From Podocnemis expansa (Eukaryota; Chordata; Testudines; Podocnemididae): DNA of 64,000 nt. The translations under genes were made by a program, and so were the position numbers. The notes under the pieces were generated by a model. It ran no database searches. It saw only the letters and a list, made by a program, of their open reading frames with translations, and was not told the DNA's origin. Every line of letters begins with the position of its first letter. Within the stretch, counting starts at the first letter, position 1. Below are positions 44,490 to 55,509 of the stretch, piece after piece. The DNA lies in assembly GCA_007922195.1 (NCBI GenBank), contig ML681991.1, forward strand, positions 48,367,742-48,431,741. The letters run 5' to 3'.

Positions 44490-44840
44490 CAGGGGGCTGA
44501 GATCCAGGACTCTTGTGTTCTACCCCCACCTCCAGGAGGGAAGTGGAAGACTAGTAGATTAGAAGAAGGGATTTTGGCCCCAGAACTCCTGCGTGCTACT
44601 CCCAGTGGCAGAAGGAAAGAAAGGTCTGGTGTCTTGCAGGGCGAGAAGGAGTTTGGGAGTTAGGACTTCCAGGTTTCATGCTCAGATGTAGGAAGTAAGT
44701 GAGGTCTAGTGCATTAGAGCAAGGTGGTTCTGGGAATCTGGAGTTATTCATTCTGTTCCTGCCTGTCAGAGGGAAGTGAGTGTGGTGTTTGGAGATGGAG
44801 AATAGAGAGGGAGGAGTCCTGGGTTCTTGCTACAGGTATA
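44490..44840 (+). repeat. Degenerate tandem repeat, unit about 70-80 bp
   Basis: About five imperfect copies of a unit built on GGACTCCTGGGTTCT, then a Cys/Pro-like CTCCCAG word, GGGAAGTGG and GGTCTAGTG(G)ATTAGAG. Single scraps occur at 17060-17120, 28890-28960 and 54975-55020. Confidence 0.6.
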
Positions 44841-46240
44841 TGGGCCCTGAGGATGAAGGGTCTCTCCAAAACAAACATTGGCAAAGGATGGCCCACAGGC
44901 CAGATATGGCCCACCAGAACCTCTTATCCAGCCCACCAGCCAGGCCTGGATGGTAGCCTGAAGCAGAACTGCCTCAACCAATCCACCTTCCAGCTTGGCA
45001 GCCACATCCCTTACCCACCACGTGAGCCCAGCAATACCTTGGGCAGAGCATGGCAGTGACTCGCCCCTTATGACTCCACTGCTTCCTCCTATGGGCCCTG
45101 CTGCACTCTGGAAGGAGTCTAGCAGCTGTTCCCCCCTTCTCCTAGGACCCATCCATGTCCTAGCCAGAGCACAGCGTCCACTCCCCCCAGGACAGGGCCC
45201 AGGGTGTCCATCTTCCACCTCTTGCCTCCCCTCCTAGGACCACCGCTTCTCCATGCAGTACTTAAAGAAAAAAGAAAACACCAACAGGATGGTGCAAAAA
45301 AAAAAAAGTGAAAAAAGAAAATACTGAGGAAAAAACAGTGCAAAAACCTCTCCTTCCTGGCTTCCTCCTTCAAGCTCTACCCTTCCCCTGTGGTACCAAC
45401 AAAACGAGTGCAAACAAGGAGAAAAGTGCAAAAACAGTGCAAAATAATGGACAGTTCAAAAAACAGTACATAAAAGAAAAGTGGAGAGTGTATAGGTTTT
45501 ATTTTTTATCTATATTTATGTTATTCTATTTATATTTATTTACACATATTTTAGCTGTAATACATGTCACATCTCCCTGCCCCACCCCTTAATAACATGT
45601 GGGTGGAGTGGCAGCTGCTCCCCACACCCAGCCCTGCCTCTTCCCCTGACTCTCTTACACCATATGTGGCCCAGAGTACAGCAGATGTGGCCCTGCAGCT
45701 TGGAGCTGGACAGAAGACATCAACAGCAGGTGTGTTATATTGCTCAAATCCAGGCCCCATGCCACCAGAACAGGCTTTTCTTGAGCTCCCTTCCTTGAAT
45801 CTAGAGGATGTTATGATGCAGGAGAAAGGTGGGATGGCAAGACAGTTCCTCTAACTCAGACAACCTTACAGGAATTGGTTGTGCTAAACAAACCTGACTA
45901 AGTTTCAATGGCAGTCCAATTATACTGGAGCTGCCACTGCCCACAAAGGGAAAGCACCCCCTTCCAATTCTCTCCCCTGCAACCTGAGTCACAGAACCCC
46001 TTGAAAAGCAATGGGGTCACCATCCCTGGCTGTCCTCCTCCTCTCAGCAAGGCTCTTTTCACTGCACTTGGGTCAGTGCTATGGAGAATCATGAGTATGC
46101 CATGGATGGACAGGGCTGATACAGTATATTTGCAGGTGCCTAGTGGCTGTGGGAGAGGGCAGCAAATAGATGAAAGGAATGAAAGAACATCTTTCACTCA
46201 TAGGTTTATGGAGTTTAAAGTCAGAAAATGCTATTAGATC
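44840..46240. other. No gene recognised
   Basis: Includes an A-rich/AT-rich stretch (45260-45560) rich in GTGCAAAAA words. Open frames on both strands are short and overlapping. Confidence 0.5.
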
Positions 46241-46249
46241 ATCTGCTAC

Positions 46250-46470
46250 ATGCCAAAGGTCTTTAGTAACTAGTAATTTCTCTTCACTAAGGTTCTCAAA
46301 CACTGTAGTGAAGTCATCTCTGGATCCTCTGTTTGTTAAACTCAATAGACCAAACATTTGTGAGCATCTTCTCCTGCCCTTGAAGCTCTCTTCTGTACCA
46401 TCTCCAATTTTTCAACAGCCTAGAAAATAATAGCTCAGTGTTGATCTCACCACCAATACTGTATCATCAC
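46250..46470 (-). mobile_element. Old CR1-like LINE fragment
   Basis: Plus-strand words GATCCTCTGTTTGTTAAAC, CTCTTCTGTACCATCTCC and AATTTTTCAAC resemble the region before the CR1 3'UTR on the minus strand (compare 38030 and 48620). Strongly decayed. Confidence 0.4.
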
Positions 46471-47067
46471 TGAAGGCTTGTTCTTAAGGAGCTGTTCTGA
46501 GGCTTGTCTATGCTGGGTCACTTTGTTACAACAGATAAGTTCTTATTATCTCTTCTCCTCTAGACACAAAGAAATGGGAGAACATATAAACTGCTGAAAC
46601 CTGCTGGCAATACCAGTTTGGGAATGCATGCTGCAGTGTACAATTAGGTCAATAAGAGAAAAGAGGGAAAAGCTCCAACACACCACCTATATCAACAAGT
46701 GAGAAATCAACAACCTGAGTTTACTCATACATCTATCTCCATAAGTAGCCTCTTGTCTTATATTTAAATTGTGAACTCTTTGGGACATGGACCAGCTTCC
46801 TGTGCTATGTTTGCCCAAGACTGGGACTCTGAGATGTTACCACAATACAATAATGAATAATTAACTGTCAGTGTGTATCTATCACTAGCCTCTTTCTTAC
46901 ATTGCCCCAAACCAGATACATCAGAGGAATTCCACTGCTATAATCACAGATGGGCTCCCCCTGCAGGACACTCACTAGGCTGCTGCACTCAGACCCAAAC
47001 ATTGTGTCCCAGGTGCTCTTGACTTGTAATGTTGGGTACAGCTGACAGCAGGTCTCTCTGACTCTGA

Positions 47068-47335
47068 GGCTTAGTCTGCACTGATGGTAGCAATTTCACC
47101 ATCGTCAGCTTGGCATTCTGGGAGCAGTTCACAGTGAGTATGAACTTGCCGCACCGCTCCCAGAAGTCAGCCATGGATGTCTTGGGGAACAGGGGGTGTA
47201 GGCAAGGCCAACCAAAAGAGACTCGCTGTGTCTCAGCAGCTTTAAAAATCACTGCTAGTTAAGCAAGGAATTTTGCTTTCCTTGCATAACTGGTGGTTGA
47301 CTGCTGCCGAATTTGCCCTAAGTGTAGACTAGGTC
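47068..47335. mobile_element. Short TIR DNA element with TGA duplication
   Basis: Left end GGCTTAGTCTGCACT and right end AGTGTAGACTAGGTC are inverted, flanked by TGA at 47065-47067 and 47336-47338. Inside are GCAATTTCACCATCGTCAGC and GCCGAATTTGCCC. Another end of the same type is at about 47834-47880 (GGGCTTGTTTTCACTGATGG). Confidence 0.6.
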
Positions 47336-47559
47336 TGAGCCTCCAGGCATGCTCTCCAGGTGCACACAATAACTTGGCAGTGGGGCCTCTGGAGTTCAAT
47401 AGTTCAAGCCCTGAAAATAATGCTGGCTTTCCTGAGTCTCCCCATAATCCCAGAATCCTTCCAAAGCTGCAGGACCCTCTGGTTTCTTGTCTTGCTCTTC
47501 AAGGACCGTGTAAGCAACAAACAGAGAATCTGCATGAGAATTTTCAGGGTACATGGACT

Positions 47560-47907
47560 TTATTCATAGGAGAAACACAATAAATATACAGAGCAACAGA
47601 AAAACAGAACATAAGACAAACCCCTCCCTCCAGTGCCCTCGACCTCTGAGCATGCATTGGGGTTTGGACTGTCCTTAGATCCCAGATTCTTCCTCCACCT
47701 CTCCTCTTACTCAGCCTTCAGCTTCTTTGCAAGATCTCTCTCTCTCTTTCCCTCACTAGCTTTTTCAAGTTTGGTGGTCAAGAAGTTCCTTTTGTAACAG
47801 CAACTCTTAGCACATCTTTCTTTGATGTGTGTCTGTGGGCTTGTTTTCACTGATGGTGGTAAATTTGCTGCCATCAAATCAATCAGAAGTGAATCCCTGA
47901 AGATCAC
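47560..47907 (-). other. 3'-end-like minus-strand segment with poly(A) signal
   Basis: A 66-codon open frame ends KRERDLAKKLKAE and is followed by about 145 nt of 3'UTR-like sequence and AATAAA (complement near 47562). Upstream codons derive from the TIR-element end at about 47834-47880. The basic, Lys/Glu-rich C-terminus is not one I recognise. It could be a processed-pseudogene end or the last exon of an unrecognised gene, or chance. Confidence 0.3.
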
Positions 47908-48051
47908 CCCATCAAACCCCCCAGCAACAATGCAATGGGAGTTAATTTCCCCTTGACTCAGAGCACAGAAGACACCATGCTAAATAGATGTTTGGTGGTC
48001 AAAGAGGGAGATGAAAGGTAATTTATGTAACTTGAGTATCTCCCTTCAACT

Positions 48052-48540
48052 CAGGGGCATAGCTACAGGTGGGCCCACTTGGTCAGCAGGTGCACCCACT
48101 GCAGAGCATGGCAGCAGCATGAACTTTGCTGCCACAGCCACAGATCTGGCCAGAAGTGGGTAGATACACTCGTAGCCACAAGTGGAGCAATAAGGGCTGG
48201 AATGGGCTACTCTACTGCACTGCCTCCCAGCTGTGGCCCATTGGCAGCTGCCGAGGACATGACATAGCAGATGCCAGGCACTCCCTGCCTCTCCTCTTCC
48301 TTTTTCTTCCTCGTGAACCTCCAGTTGCTAGTTAGCAAGTGGAACTAGAGCTCCAACACTCCAGCTCCACTTGCTGCCTAGCAACTGAAGTGTCATCAGG
48401 CTGCTTTTGGTCCCATGGCCAAAAGCAAGCCATGGCCAGGTCCACCAGCGAGAAAATAAGAGCTGGCCATCCTCCTGCTTCAACTGCCACCAAAATCCCC
48501 ACAAAGTATAGATCAGGTATGTTATCAAATCAGCCTTAAC
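48052..48540. mobile_element. Possible hAT-like element, left end only clear
   Basis: CAGGGGCATAGCTACAGGTGGG at 48052 (motif start CAGGGGC) is the left end of a common hAT-like type. The rest is GC-rich without a clear inverted right end. Confidence 0.4.
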
Positions 48541-48840
48541 CTTCTTCTTGTTAAGCTTAATAAATTGAGCTTCTTGAGTCTGTCATATAAGTCATGTTTT
48601 CTAAGTTTTCAGCCATCCTCACGGTTCTTCTCTGAATCTTCTCCAATTTATCAACATCTTCCTTGAATTTCTGGACAGCAGAATTGGACACACTATTCCA
48701 GTAGAGATTGCATTCATGGCAAACACAGACATAAAATCACCTCTTAGTCCATACTCACTATTCCCCTGTTTATGCATCCCAGGATCTTATTCACCCTTTC
48801 AGTCACATCATCAGGTTTAGCTGATTATCCCCCCCACACT
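48540..48840 (-). mobile_element. CR1 LINE fragment, older
   Basis: Plus-strand words GTCATGTTTTCTAAGTTTTC, TTCTCTGAATCTTCTCC and ATTGGACACACTATTCCAGT are the complement of the CR1 region before the 3'UTR. Paralog of 38520-38720. Confidence 0.65.
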
Positions 48841-49004
48841 CATACACACTCCTTAGCATTCCCACTGTTCTACCAGGGTAGAATCACTGCATATTAATGA
48901 CTCTTGGTTATTCAGCTTCCAGGCATGGTACATCCTTGTTTGCAAGCGTCTGCTTCAATGGCCATTGAGGGTTAGAGTTATTGGTACAGTTCGTACAATT
49001 AATC

Positions 49005-49240
49005 AGAATTGATAGAATCATAGAACCATAGGGTTGGAAGGGACCTCATGAGGTCATCTAGTCCAACCCCCTGCCAAAAAAAACAGGACCACTCCCACTA
49101 AATTATCCCAGCTAGAGTTTTATCCAGCCGGGCCTTAAACATCTCCAAGGACGGAGATTCCACCACCTCTCTAGGTAGCCCATTCCAATGCTTTACCACC
49201 TTCCTATTAAGAAAGTTTTTCCTAATATCCATATTCATAA
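49005..49240 (-). mobile_element. CR1 LINE 3' end
   Basis: Well-preserved CR1 3' end on the minus strand: plus-strand AGAATCATAGAACCATAGG, GGTTGGAAGGGACCTCATG, AGGTCATCTAGTCCAACCCC, then TCCACCACCTCTCTAGG. Among the younger CR1 pieces here. Confidence 0.9.
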
Positions 49241-50595
49241 ACTTTAAATGTATAAGTGTCACAAACTGTCACCTGGGGAATTATGGAATAATTTTCCCCT
49301 AGCAGCAAGTTCCTGACAGACAGAAATTACATTATATACTGAAATAGACTTGGTGGTAATGACTAGATTAATATATTTTAAGGCTACAAGGCATCACAAA
49401 GATGGTGTAATATGATCTCCTGCAGCTGGACAACCCTCCATATTGCTTTCTAAATTGTTCAGTGGATAATGCTCTTCCATGTTAAAAAATCTATGCCTTC
49501 TTTCTTCCTGGAATTAAGTTAGTTTCAACATCCAAGCACCAGTTCCCTCTCTGCTTTACAAAATTAAAGAGTCCTATACTGTTAGAAATCTCCTCCTTGT
49601 GATGGTACTTACAGACTATGATTTCTTTCTTTTGCCAAGTGAAAAGAAAAAGCCATTTCTTTTATACATACAGTTCTGATGTACACCACAGAATCTAGGA
49701 GGAATTTCAATTTGGGGAACAAATGCCACAGGTCTTTGGGATGGTTCTTGCAAAACTCCCCCTCACCACAGTTCTACCAATGACCACTCATCCCCACCAT
49801 CCTCAGCCCTCAAATAATTCTGCAGCTTAATGAAGGACTAGGCTGCCATGGATGCCATCTTAATAAGTTCAGGTGTGCAGTAGTTCTCTGAGTCAAATCC
49901 AGCCAAGTTTGGGACATCTAAAGCAGCCAGTTGTCTATGTAAGATCCCACGGAGGATGCTGTGCACATACTAGATTGTTTCTGTTTTAGTAGTGAACTCC
50001 TTTCAGGTTTTTTCCAGTGGAACACTGTGTAGATTAAGTGGCCTGGCTGCGACTAGGTAGCTGTTGCCTAAATCTAGCCTGTCTTGTCTTATATGTATGC
50101 ATTTGCTACATGTAGCAATGATCTGTGAAAGCAGCTTCTTCTCATATGACTATCTGGCCTTCCCCTTTCTGAAAGAACAGAAGAAAGAGAGGGAGGAGAG
50201 AACTGCATGTCCAAACACAACAGGGACTGAGATTTTGAAAAGTGACTAAAGGATCTGGATGCCGTGAGAGTCAGTAGAAAACTGGGTGTCTAAATCCCTT
50301 GGGTGATTTGAAGGCAGCTGTTGCAGTGCACGTGTCCCTTGGACTGCAGTGGTGTCAGCACAGGAAGAGTGGAGATTAGCTAGCTCCCCACAGACAACCC
50401 TCCACCAAACAAATTAAAATGGCCCCAGCATATAACACCAGATTGCAAAGATTCATGTTTCAACTACGGAACCATCAATGGAGGGTTTATGTGGGGATGT
50501 TATTATGAAAATAGCATGGCAAGGGGAGGTGAGCTGACATCCAGCACACATCCTGGCATCTAAGTGGTATATTATTCTGTGCGTACAGGATAAGA

Positions 50596-51098
50596 GGCTA
50601 TGTCCACACAATGGTTTTAAAGCAAAACAACCACCATTGTTTTGCTTTAAAAAAAGTTATGTCTGAACGACGTTTCCTTGTTTTGATATGACAAGCCCCC
50701 TCATATCGAAACAAGGAACTTTAAATCAAAACACTAAAACCTCCTAGGAAAACGAAATAACCCTTGATTCGGAAGTGTTGTTTTGAAATAACGCCGTTCG
50801 GTCACATTATTTCAAAACATCACTGTTTCGAACCAAAGATTTGACCTTCCTCCCAGCGTGCAGAGCCAGTGGCAGGGGATTGGCTGGCAACATGGCCCTG
50901 CCAGGAGGCCATGTTGCCACACCTCCCATTGTCCCCCTCTCCTGAATTGAAATAGCAAGTCCTGTGCCTGGACTTGCTATTTCAATTTGGTATTTTTGCT
51001 TAAATCAATTCAAGTTTAATCAATTTAATGATTTTATTTTGAATTAGCATAATTGATTTAACTTAAATCAATTTAAGCCTGTAGGTGTGGATATAGCC
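50596..51098. mobile_element. TIR DNA element, mixed TTTCGAAA/TTTAAATC type
   Basis: Left end GGCTATGTCCACACAATGG and right end AGGTGTGGATATAGCC are inverted, flanked by AGA and AAA. The left half has TTTGCTTTAAA and ATTTCAAAA words, and the core hairpin GGCAACATGGCC...GGCCATGTTGCC matches 1848-1877. The right half has ATCAATTTAA words as at 57720. It looks like a composite of two subfamilies. Confidence 0.75.
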
Positions 51099-51834
51099 AA
51101 AGTGATTCTCTGATGTAAGACAAACTGCCATTGGTCCTCTGTCCTATTTTTGAGAAACAAGGTGGGAGATATAATTCTTTTATTGGACTAACTTCTGTTG
51201 GTGACAGAGGCAAGTTATCCTGGGTGCGATATGGCTATAACACTATTGAAGGCAATTATTTCTGTGGGGCAGAAATGTGCCCTTGCAATTTTAATAATAA
51301 AAGAAGGAAAAAGAGAGGGGGAAGGACATAAGGCAGGAATGGGAGATGGAGGAAGGAGGTATACATTAAATCCTTTTGCTGTCTAAATCAGGTGCAGGGT
51401 TTTTGAAGGGTTCAGGCTAGGATAAGTGATAGATTTTGGTTTGTTTTGCCATTGGCCATACGCAAAGGAAAGGAAGTGGTGAGTGGAAAGAGGCACTCCA
51501 CTGAGTGCACTCAGGACTTCCTCAAGACAGAAACAACACCAGAACAGGCACAACCACAGGAATAACACCACAAAAACACAAACAAAAGATTGCTTCTCAC
51601 AAACATAGACACACAAGATGCAGAAAGCTCTGATTTACAAAAGAGAGGGTTTGGGGTTTTCCTTTCGAGATGATGAATCCCAGTTTCAAGTTTGGTGCTG
51701 TGTTATAGTCTAATGCCAACAGAAACAATTTGCTATAGCACAATAAAGTCGAGTTAAATTGGAATGTTTGTATCCACAATAGAAGGTGTACTCAGGGTGG
51801 AAGTAATTGAGATGGAACACACCAGAAAGCCATT

Positions 51835-51975
51835 CCGGGGCCCACTATTTTTAGGGGCTCATCATTCTGGGGACCCTAAAAATAGAAAATGGAGCCAGAA
51901 CACTGCATACTGGGGCCCACCATTTTAAAATAGCAGGCTCCAGCACGCAGCGTTCGGGATCCATTGTCTATTTTA
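51835..51975. repeat. Palindromic CTATTTTTAGGGG repeat
   Basis: GGGGCCCACTATTTTTAGG is followed by GGGACCCTAAAAATAGAAAA and GGAGCCAGAACACTGC. Same family as 5000-5105 and 54070-54260. Confidence 0.6.
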
Positions 51976-51999
51976 TATGCTCAGTGGTGGGGGGGTAGG

Positions 52000-52640
52000 T
52001 TTGTGGGGAGAGGTAGGTTGAGTGGGGGGCAGTAGCTGGAGTGGGGGAGGTGTTTGGGGGGCAGTACCTGGGGTGTGTGAAGGGGGCTTGCATCAGAGTG
52101 AGGGGGGCCCACAGAAGTGCAAGGGGGGCCTGCACTGGTGTCAGGGGGGTGCCAATTTAGAAGGGTTCCAGGGCTCATCAAATTATACTTTAATCCCTGG
52201 TTGTACTGGTATAGGTGTGGAAGAGGTATAGAAACTTTCAATTAATCTATGTTCATATACACAGACTGCTTTCTTGTTCTCCCTCCACCTGACCGGAGAC
52301 ATGACTTTCTCTCTCTCATGACATTTGTGCCAGTCACATTGTGGGAGTTCCTGAAGACTGGCCAGTGCTACTGGACCTTGGGAAGTTGTTATTGTCATAA
52401 GTGTTCCTGTCAGGTGCAATTAAGCAAGAACTCAAACTGGGGATTAGGATGCCAGGAGTAATTACCATGGAACAGAAGTTAAAGTATAATTTGGCAGGTC
52501 CCAGAACCCTCCTAAATTGGTGGACCCCCCTCTTGCCAGTGTAGACACCCCTCACACACCCCAGTCACTGCCCCCAACACCTGCCCACCACCCCAACTAC
52601 TACCTCCCACATGCCTACCTGCTATCCCAGCTCCTGTCCC
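52000..52640. repeat. Long inverted repeat around a copy D block
   Basis: Left arm 52000-52196 (GGGGGGCAGTACCTGGGG, GTGTCAGGGGGGTGCCAATTT, AAATTATACTTT) and right arm 52481-52640 (AAAGTATAATTTGG, AAATTGGTGGACCCCCCTC, CCCAGTCACTGCCCCC) are inverted copies. The 284-bp loop holds the segmental-duplication block that is also found, without arms, at 34440 and 44200. Confidence 0.7.
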
Positions 52641-52997
52641 TGCTCCCCATCTCACCAATGGTCCCTCAACCCTTCCCCACCCCTCCACCATGCCATGCCA
52701 TGCCATCTTCCCCCACTGCCCTGGGGCCAGCCCTCTCCCCTGCACCCTTTCCCCAATGACCCAGGTTATTGGTCTAAGGCCTGACCTGCCCCAGGTCCCC
52801 CTTACCTGGCCACCATGTCACTGCAATGGCCCTGGCCTGGGCTGAGGCTTCTGCCTGAGCCTGCTCTGACTGAGCATGCTCAGAGGCTCTGAGCACAGTC
52901 ATTCACAGCAGACTCAGGCTGGAGCAGCTTCCTTCCCTCCCAGAACATGGCAGAACAGCATTTGGGGTCCTGCTATTTTTAGGAGCTCAGTGTAGAG

Positions 52998-54066
52998 CAG
53001 TGGTTCCCAACCAGTGTGCTGGGGCACACTGGTGTGCCACGGCAACACCTAAAGTGTGCCATGAGCATCTCTGAGAGCTGGAGTTAAAGTTCCCACATGG
53101 GCTGTGCAGGGCTGGGAAAATGCAGGGGTTAAAGTAAGGGGGAAGGCACTGGAACACAGTTCCTGGGCCCCCTATTTTTAGGCAGGCAGCATTCCTGCCT
53201 CCTAAAAATAAAGGAAGGCACTGGAACACGGATTTCCAGGGGTCCCCCTAAAAATAGCAGGAACAGCCCAAACACAGTGTTCTGGTGTCTCCACCTTACG
53301 CCCAGCCAGCAGAGAGGGGTGGGAGGCTGGGAGTGTGTGAATCTCCCCCTGCAGGGCGGACCAGCTTGTCTCAGGTAAAGGCTTTGGTGGGGAGGGCTGA
53401 GGGGGTTGTGTGCGGCAGGTGTGTGTGTGTGTGTGTGTGTGTAGCAGAGGTGGGTGGGAGTGGATGTGTAGCAGAGGGTGTGTAGCTGGGGCTGTCAGGT
53501 GGCTGTCTCCTTGGGGATGTGTATAGCTGGGGTAGGGGGGTGGCTGTGTGTAGGAGGGGTGTAGCTGGGGGTTGGAGGATTAGTTCTGGCCTCTACAGTG
53601 ATGGGAGGGCCCATCACAGGCAGCAGGGGGCTGGGGGAGGGGAGGACGGGACCCACTGGGGTGGGAGGGAGCAGCAGTGGGGTGAGGATTTGCACTGGGT
53701 GGCAAGGAGATACTGTGAAGAAGGGGGAAGTGGGTGCTGTGCCATGCTCCCGTGCCCTACCTTCCCACTCCCCAGGTTCCCCCCTGCCCCCCCCCACTCT
53801 TGTTCTCCCTTCCTGTCTCGTCTCTTGCCACCCTTGTGCTGTTCCCCACATGGCTGTCCTGCTCTGCTCTCCACACTCACTCCTGCCACTGCACACAACT
53901 CCTGACCTCCCCTATTTTGCCACACCTGCTCTGCTACCCCTACTACCGCACATAGGAGCATTTCCAAAACACTGTGCCATGGTTCATGAATATTCATAGG
54001 TAATTTAAATTAATTTGACTATTCATTAGTTTTTTAATGGCGGTGTGCCTCGAAAAATTTGAAGGT
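52998..54066. mobile_element. hAT-like element with GC-rich filler
   Basis: The left end CAGTGGTTCCCAACCAGTG is followed by ACACTGGTGTGCCACGG. Near 53960-54066 the internal GTGCCATGGTTCATGAATA and GGTGTGCCTCGAAAAATTTG are typical of the same hAT type (compare 25400-25440). The middle (53150-53940) holds a CTATTTTTAGGGG palindrome, a (GT)n run at 53419-53442 and G-rich low-complexity DNA. The right terminus is missing. Confidence 0.5.
53419..53442 (+). repeat. (GT)12 microsatellite
   Basis: Twelve uninterrupted GT dinucleotides. Confidence 0.95.
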
Positions 54067-54069
54067 ATC

Positions 54070-54260
54070 AAAATAGAAAATGGAGCCAGAACACTGAGTT
54101 CCAGGTCCTGCTATTTTTAAAGGGTGGGCCCTGGAACACAGCATTCCAGCTCCATTTTCTATTTTTAGGGCCCAGGAATGCTGAGCCCCTAAAATTAATG
54201 ATCCCCGGAATGCTGTTCTACCATTCTGACATGTTCTTGCCTACTTTAACCCCTCCCATG
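54070..54260. repeat. Palindromic CTATTTTTAGGGG repeat
   Basis: AAATAGAAAATGGAGCCAG, CCAGGTCCTGCTATTTTTAA, then the inverted CAGCTCCATTTTCTATTTT and GACATGTTCTTGCCTACTTT. The TACTTTAACCCC tail matches 5090-5105. Confidence 0.6.
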
Positions 54261-54334
54261 GACATCAGGAGTCTAAGGGTCTTATTTCCCTAAGGGTTTC
54301 AGAAGTAGCTAATGCCCTAACTTCACTTAGTATT

Positions 54335-54850
54335 GATTTATTTCCTGAGCTTTTGTGAGAGAAAATCCCACTTTGGCAGATGCTTTCTGGATGGGAGGAC
54401 TTTCAGACTGGGAGGAAATGAATGTAGGGAAGTGTAAGTCATGGGATCAAATCACACTGTAGCAGCAAATCAAAGTCATTGCTAAGATTCAAAAACTGAG
54501 CAATAGCACATAGAGGAAGATGAGGTCAAACCACCTGTTGTAATGAGAGAAAAATCCAAAGTTCCTATTAAATCCTAAAGAAATGCAGTCAAATTTGCAA
54601 ACAAATTCAATCTTTGCAGCTACGCTTTGAAGCCTTGATCTGTTATTCATCTGTCTGAGCACTGCAATTACTAAATTGTCAATAGAGTGATCAGGAAGAT
54701 TGAAATACTTACCCACTGGTTTTAGGATGTTTTGACTTCTAAGAAAATGGGATTTTCTCTCATGAAAGCTCATGCAACAAATAAATTTGTTAGTCTTTAA
54801 GTGCCACAGGACTCCTTGTTTGTTTTACTGAACCAGACTAACACAGCTAC
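54335..54850 (-). mobile_element. PLE fragment bounded by inverted tails
   Basis: On the minus strand, 54710-54500 encodes the end of the GIY-YIG domain and the C-terminus (KPVGKYFNLPDHSIDNL, then SLGFNRNFGFFSHYN), followed by the 3'UTR and tail at 54480-54335. The right edge (54740-54840) is an inverted copy of the tail (CTCATGAAAGCTCATG, TTGTTAGTCTTTAAGTGCC, CAGACTAACACAGCTACC). Inactive. Confidence 0.8.
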
Positions 54851-55329
54851 CTCTTTGGAGTTTAGCTTCACTGAGGAGGTCACTTTGGTCCATCATAGCC
54901 TTTCACTTCTTCCATTTCATCTCCTTTCAAGTGACCAACTCAACTCTTTGCTTCTAGTGAGGATTTATCATCTGAGTGGTAGGACTTGGAACAAGAACTC
55001 CTGAGTTCTAGGCCCATCTTTGGGAAAGAACTACAGGCTAAAGCAGCATTTACTTGGCATCAGAATTGTTTGATGAGGCAGGTCATGAGGACTGCTGAGT
55101 TCTCGTTTCCACTGCAACAGCTTTCTGCACAATGAGGGCTCAGCCTGAAGCTTTCTGACAAGATACCAATGTCAAGCACTAAGCATGTCAGTTAGATCCA
55201 AATGACTTAAAGTGAAAGGGTGGAATTGTTGTACAGAAGTCCAGTGGGTATACCAGTGGTCTGATAAACACAATGTGCTGAGTTCAAATCTTTCATGCTG
55301 TTTCTAATCCATGGCTTACAGTTTGACTG

Positions 55330-55500
55330 GAGACATCTGTAATTAGTCTGGAGACACCAAGGCCGATATTCACCATTTAAAGATTTCACTACTGGAGAAT
55401 CTATGATGCTCCTCAGTAAATTGTTCCAATCGCTGATTTCCTTTCCTGTTAAAAATTTGCTGCTTCTTTGTATTTTGAGCATGATTTGTTTTTATTCCAA
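55330..55500 (-). mobile_element. Old CR1 fragment
   Basis: Plus-strand words CTCAGTAAATTGTTCCAATC and TCCTGTTAAAAATTTGCTGC correspond to the complement of the CR1 3'UTR (TAGGTAGCCCATTCCAATGC at 49175). Decayed. Confidence 0.55.
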
Positions 55501-55509
55501 AATCACTAG

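Larger units (their letters stand above)
48540..52480. repeat. Segmental duplication copy D (partial)
   Basis: 48560-48990 matches 38520-38930 in copy B (TTTAGCTGATTAT, CACTCCTTAGCAT, TTAATGACT); 50270-51560 matches 40980-41600; 51640-52480 matches 34250-34700. The CR1 that lies between the last two blocks in A and B is absent. The order of blocks implies unequal exchange or deletion inside a tandem array. Confidence 0.65.

Noticed and set aside
53495..53999. Several 120-130 codon frames on both strands
   Set aside because: G-rich/C-rich low-complexity sequence next to a (GT)n run. Frames overlap on both strands with Pro/Ser or Gly/Trp bias.
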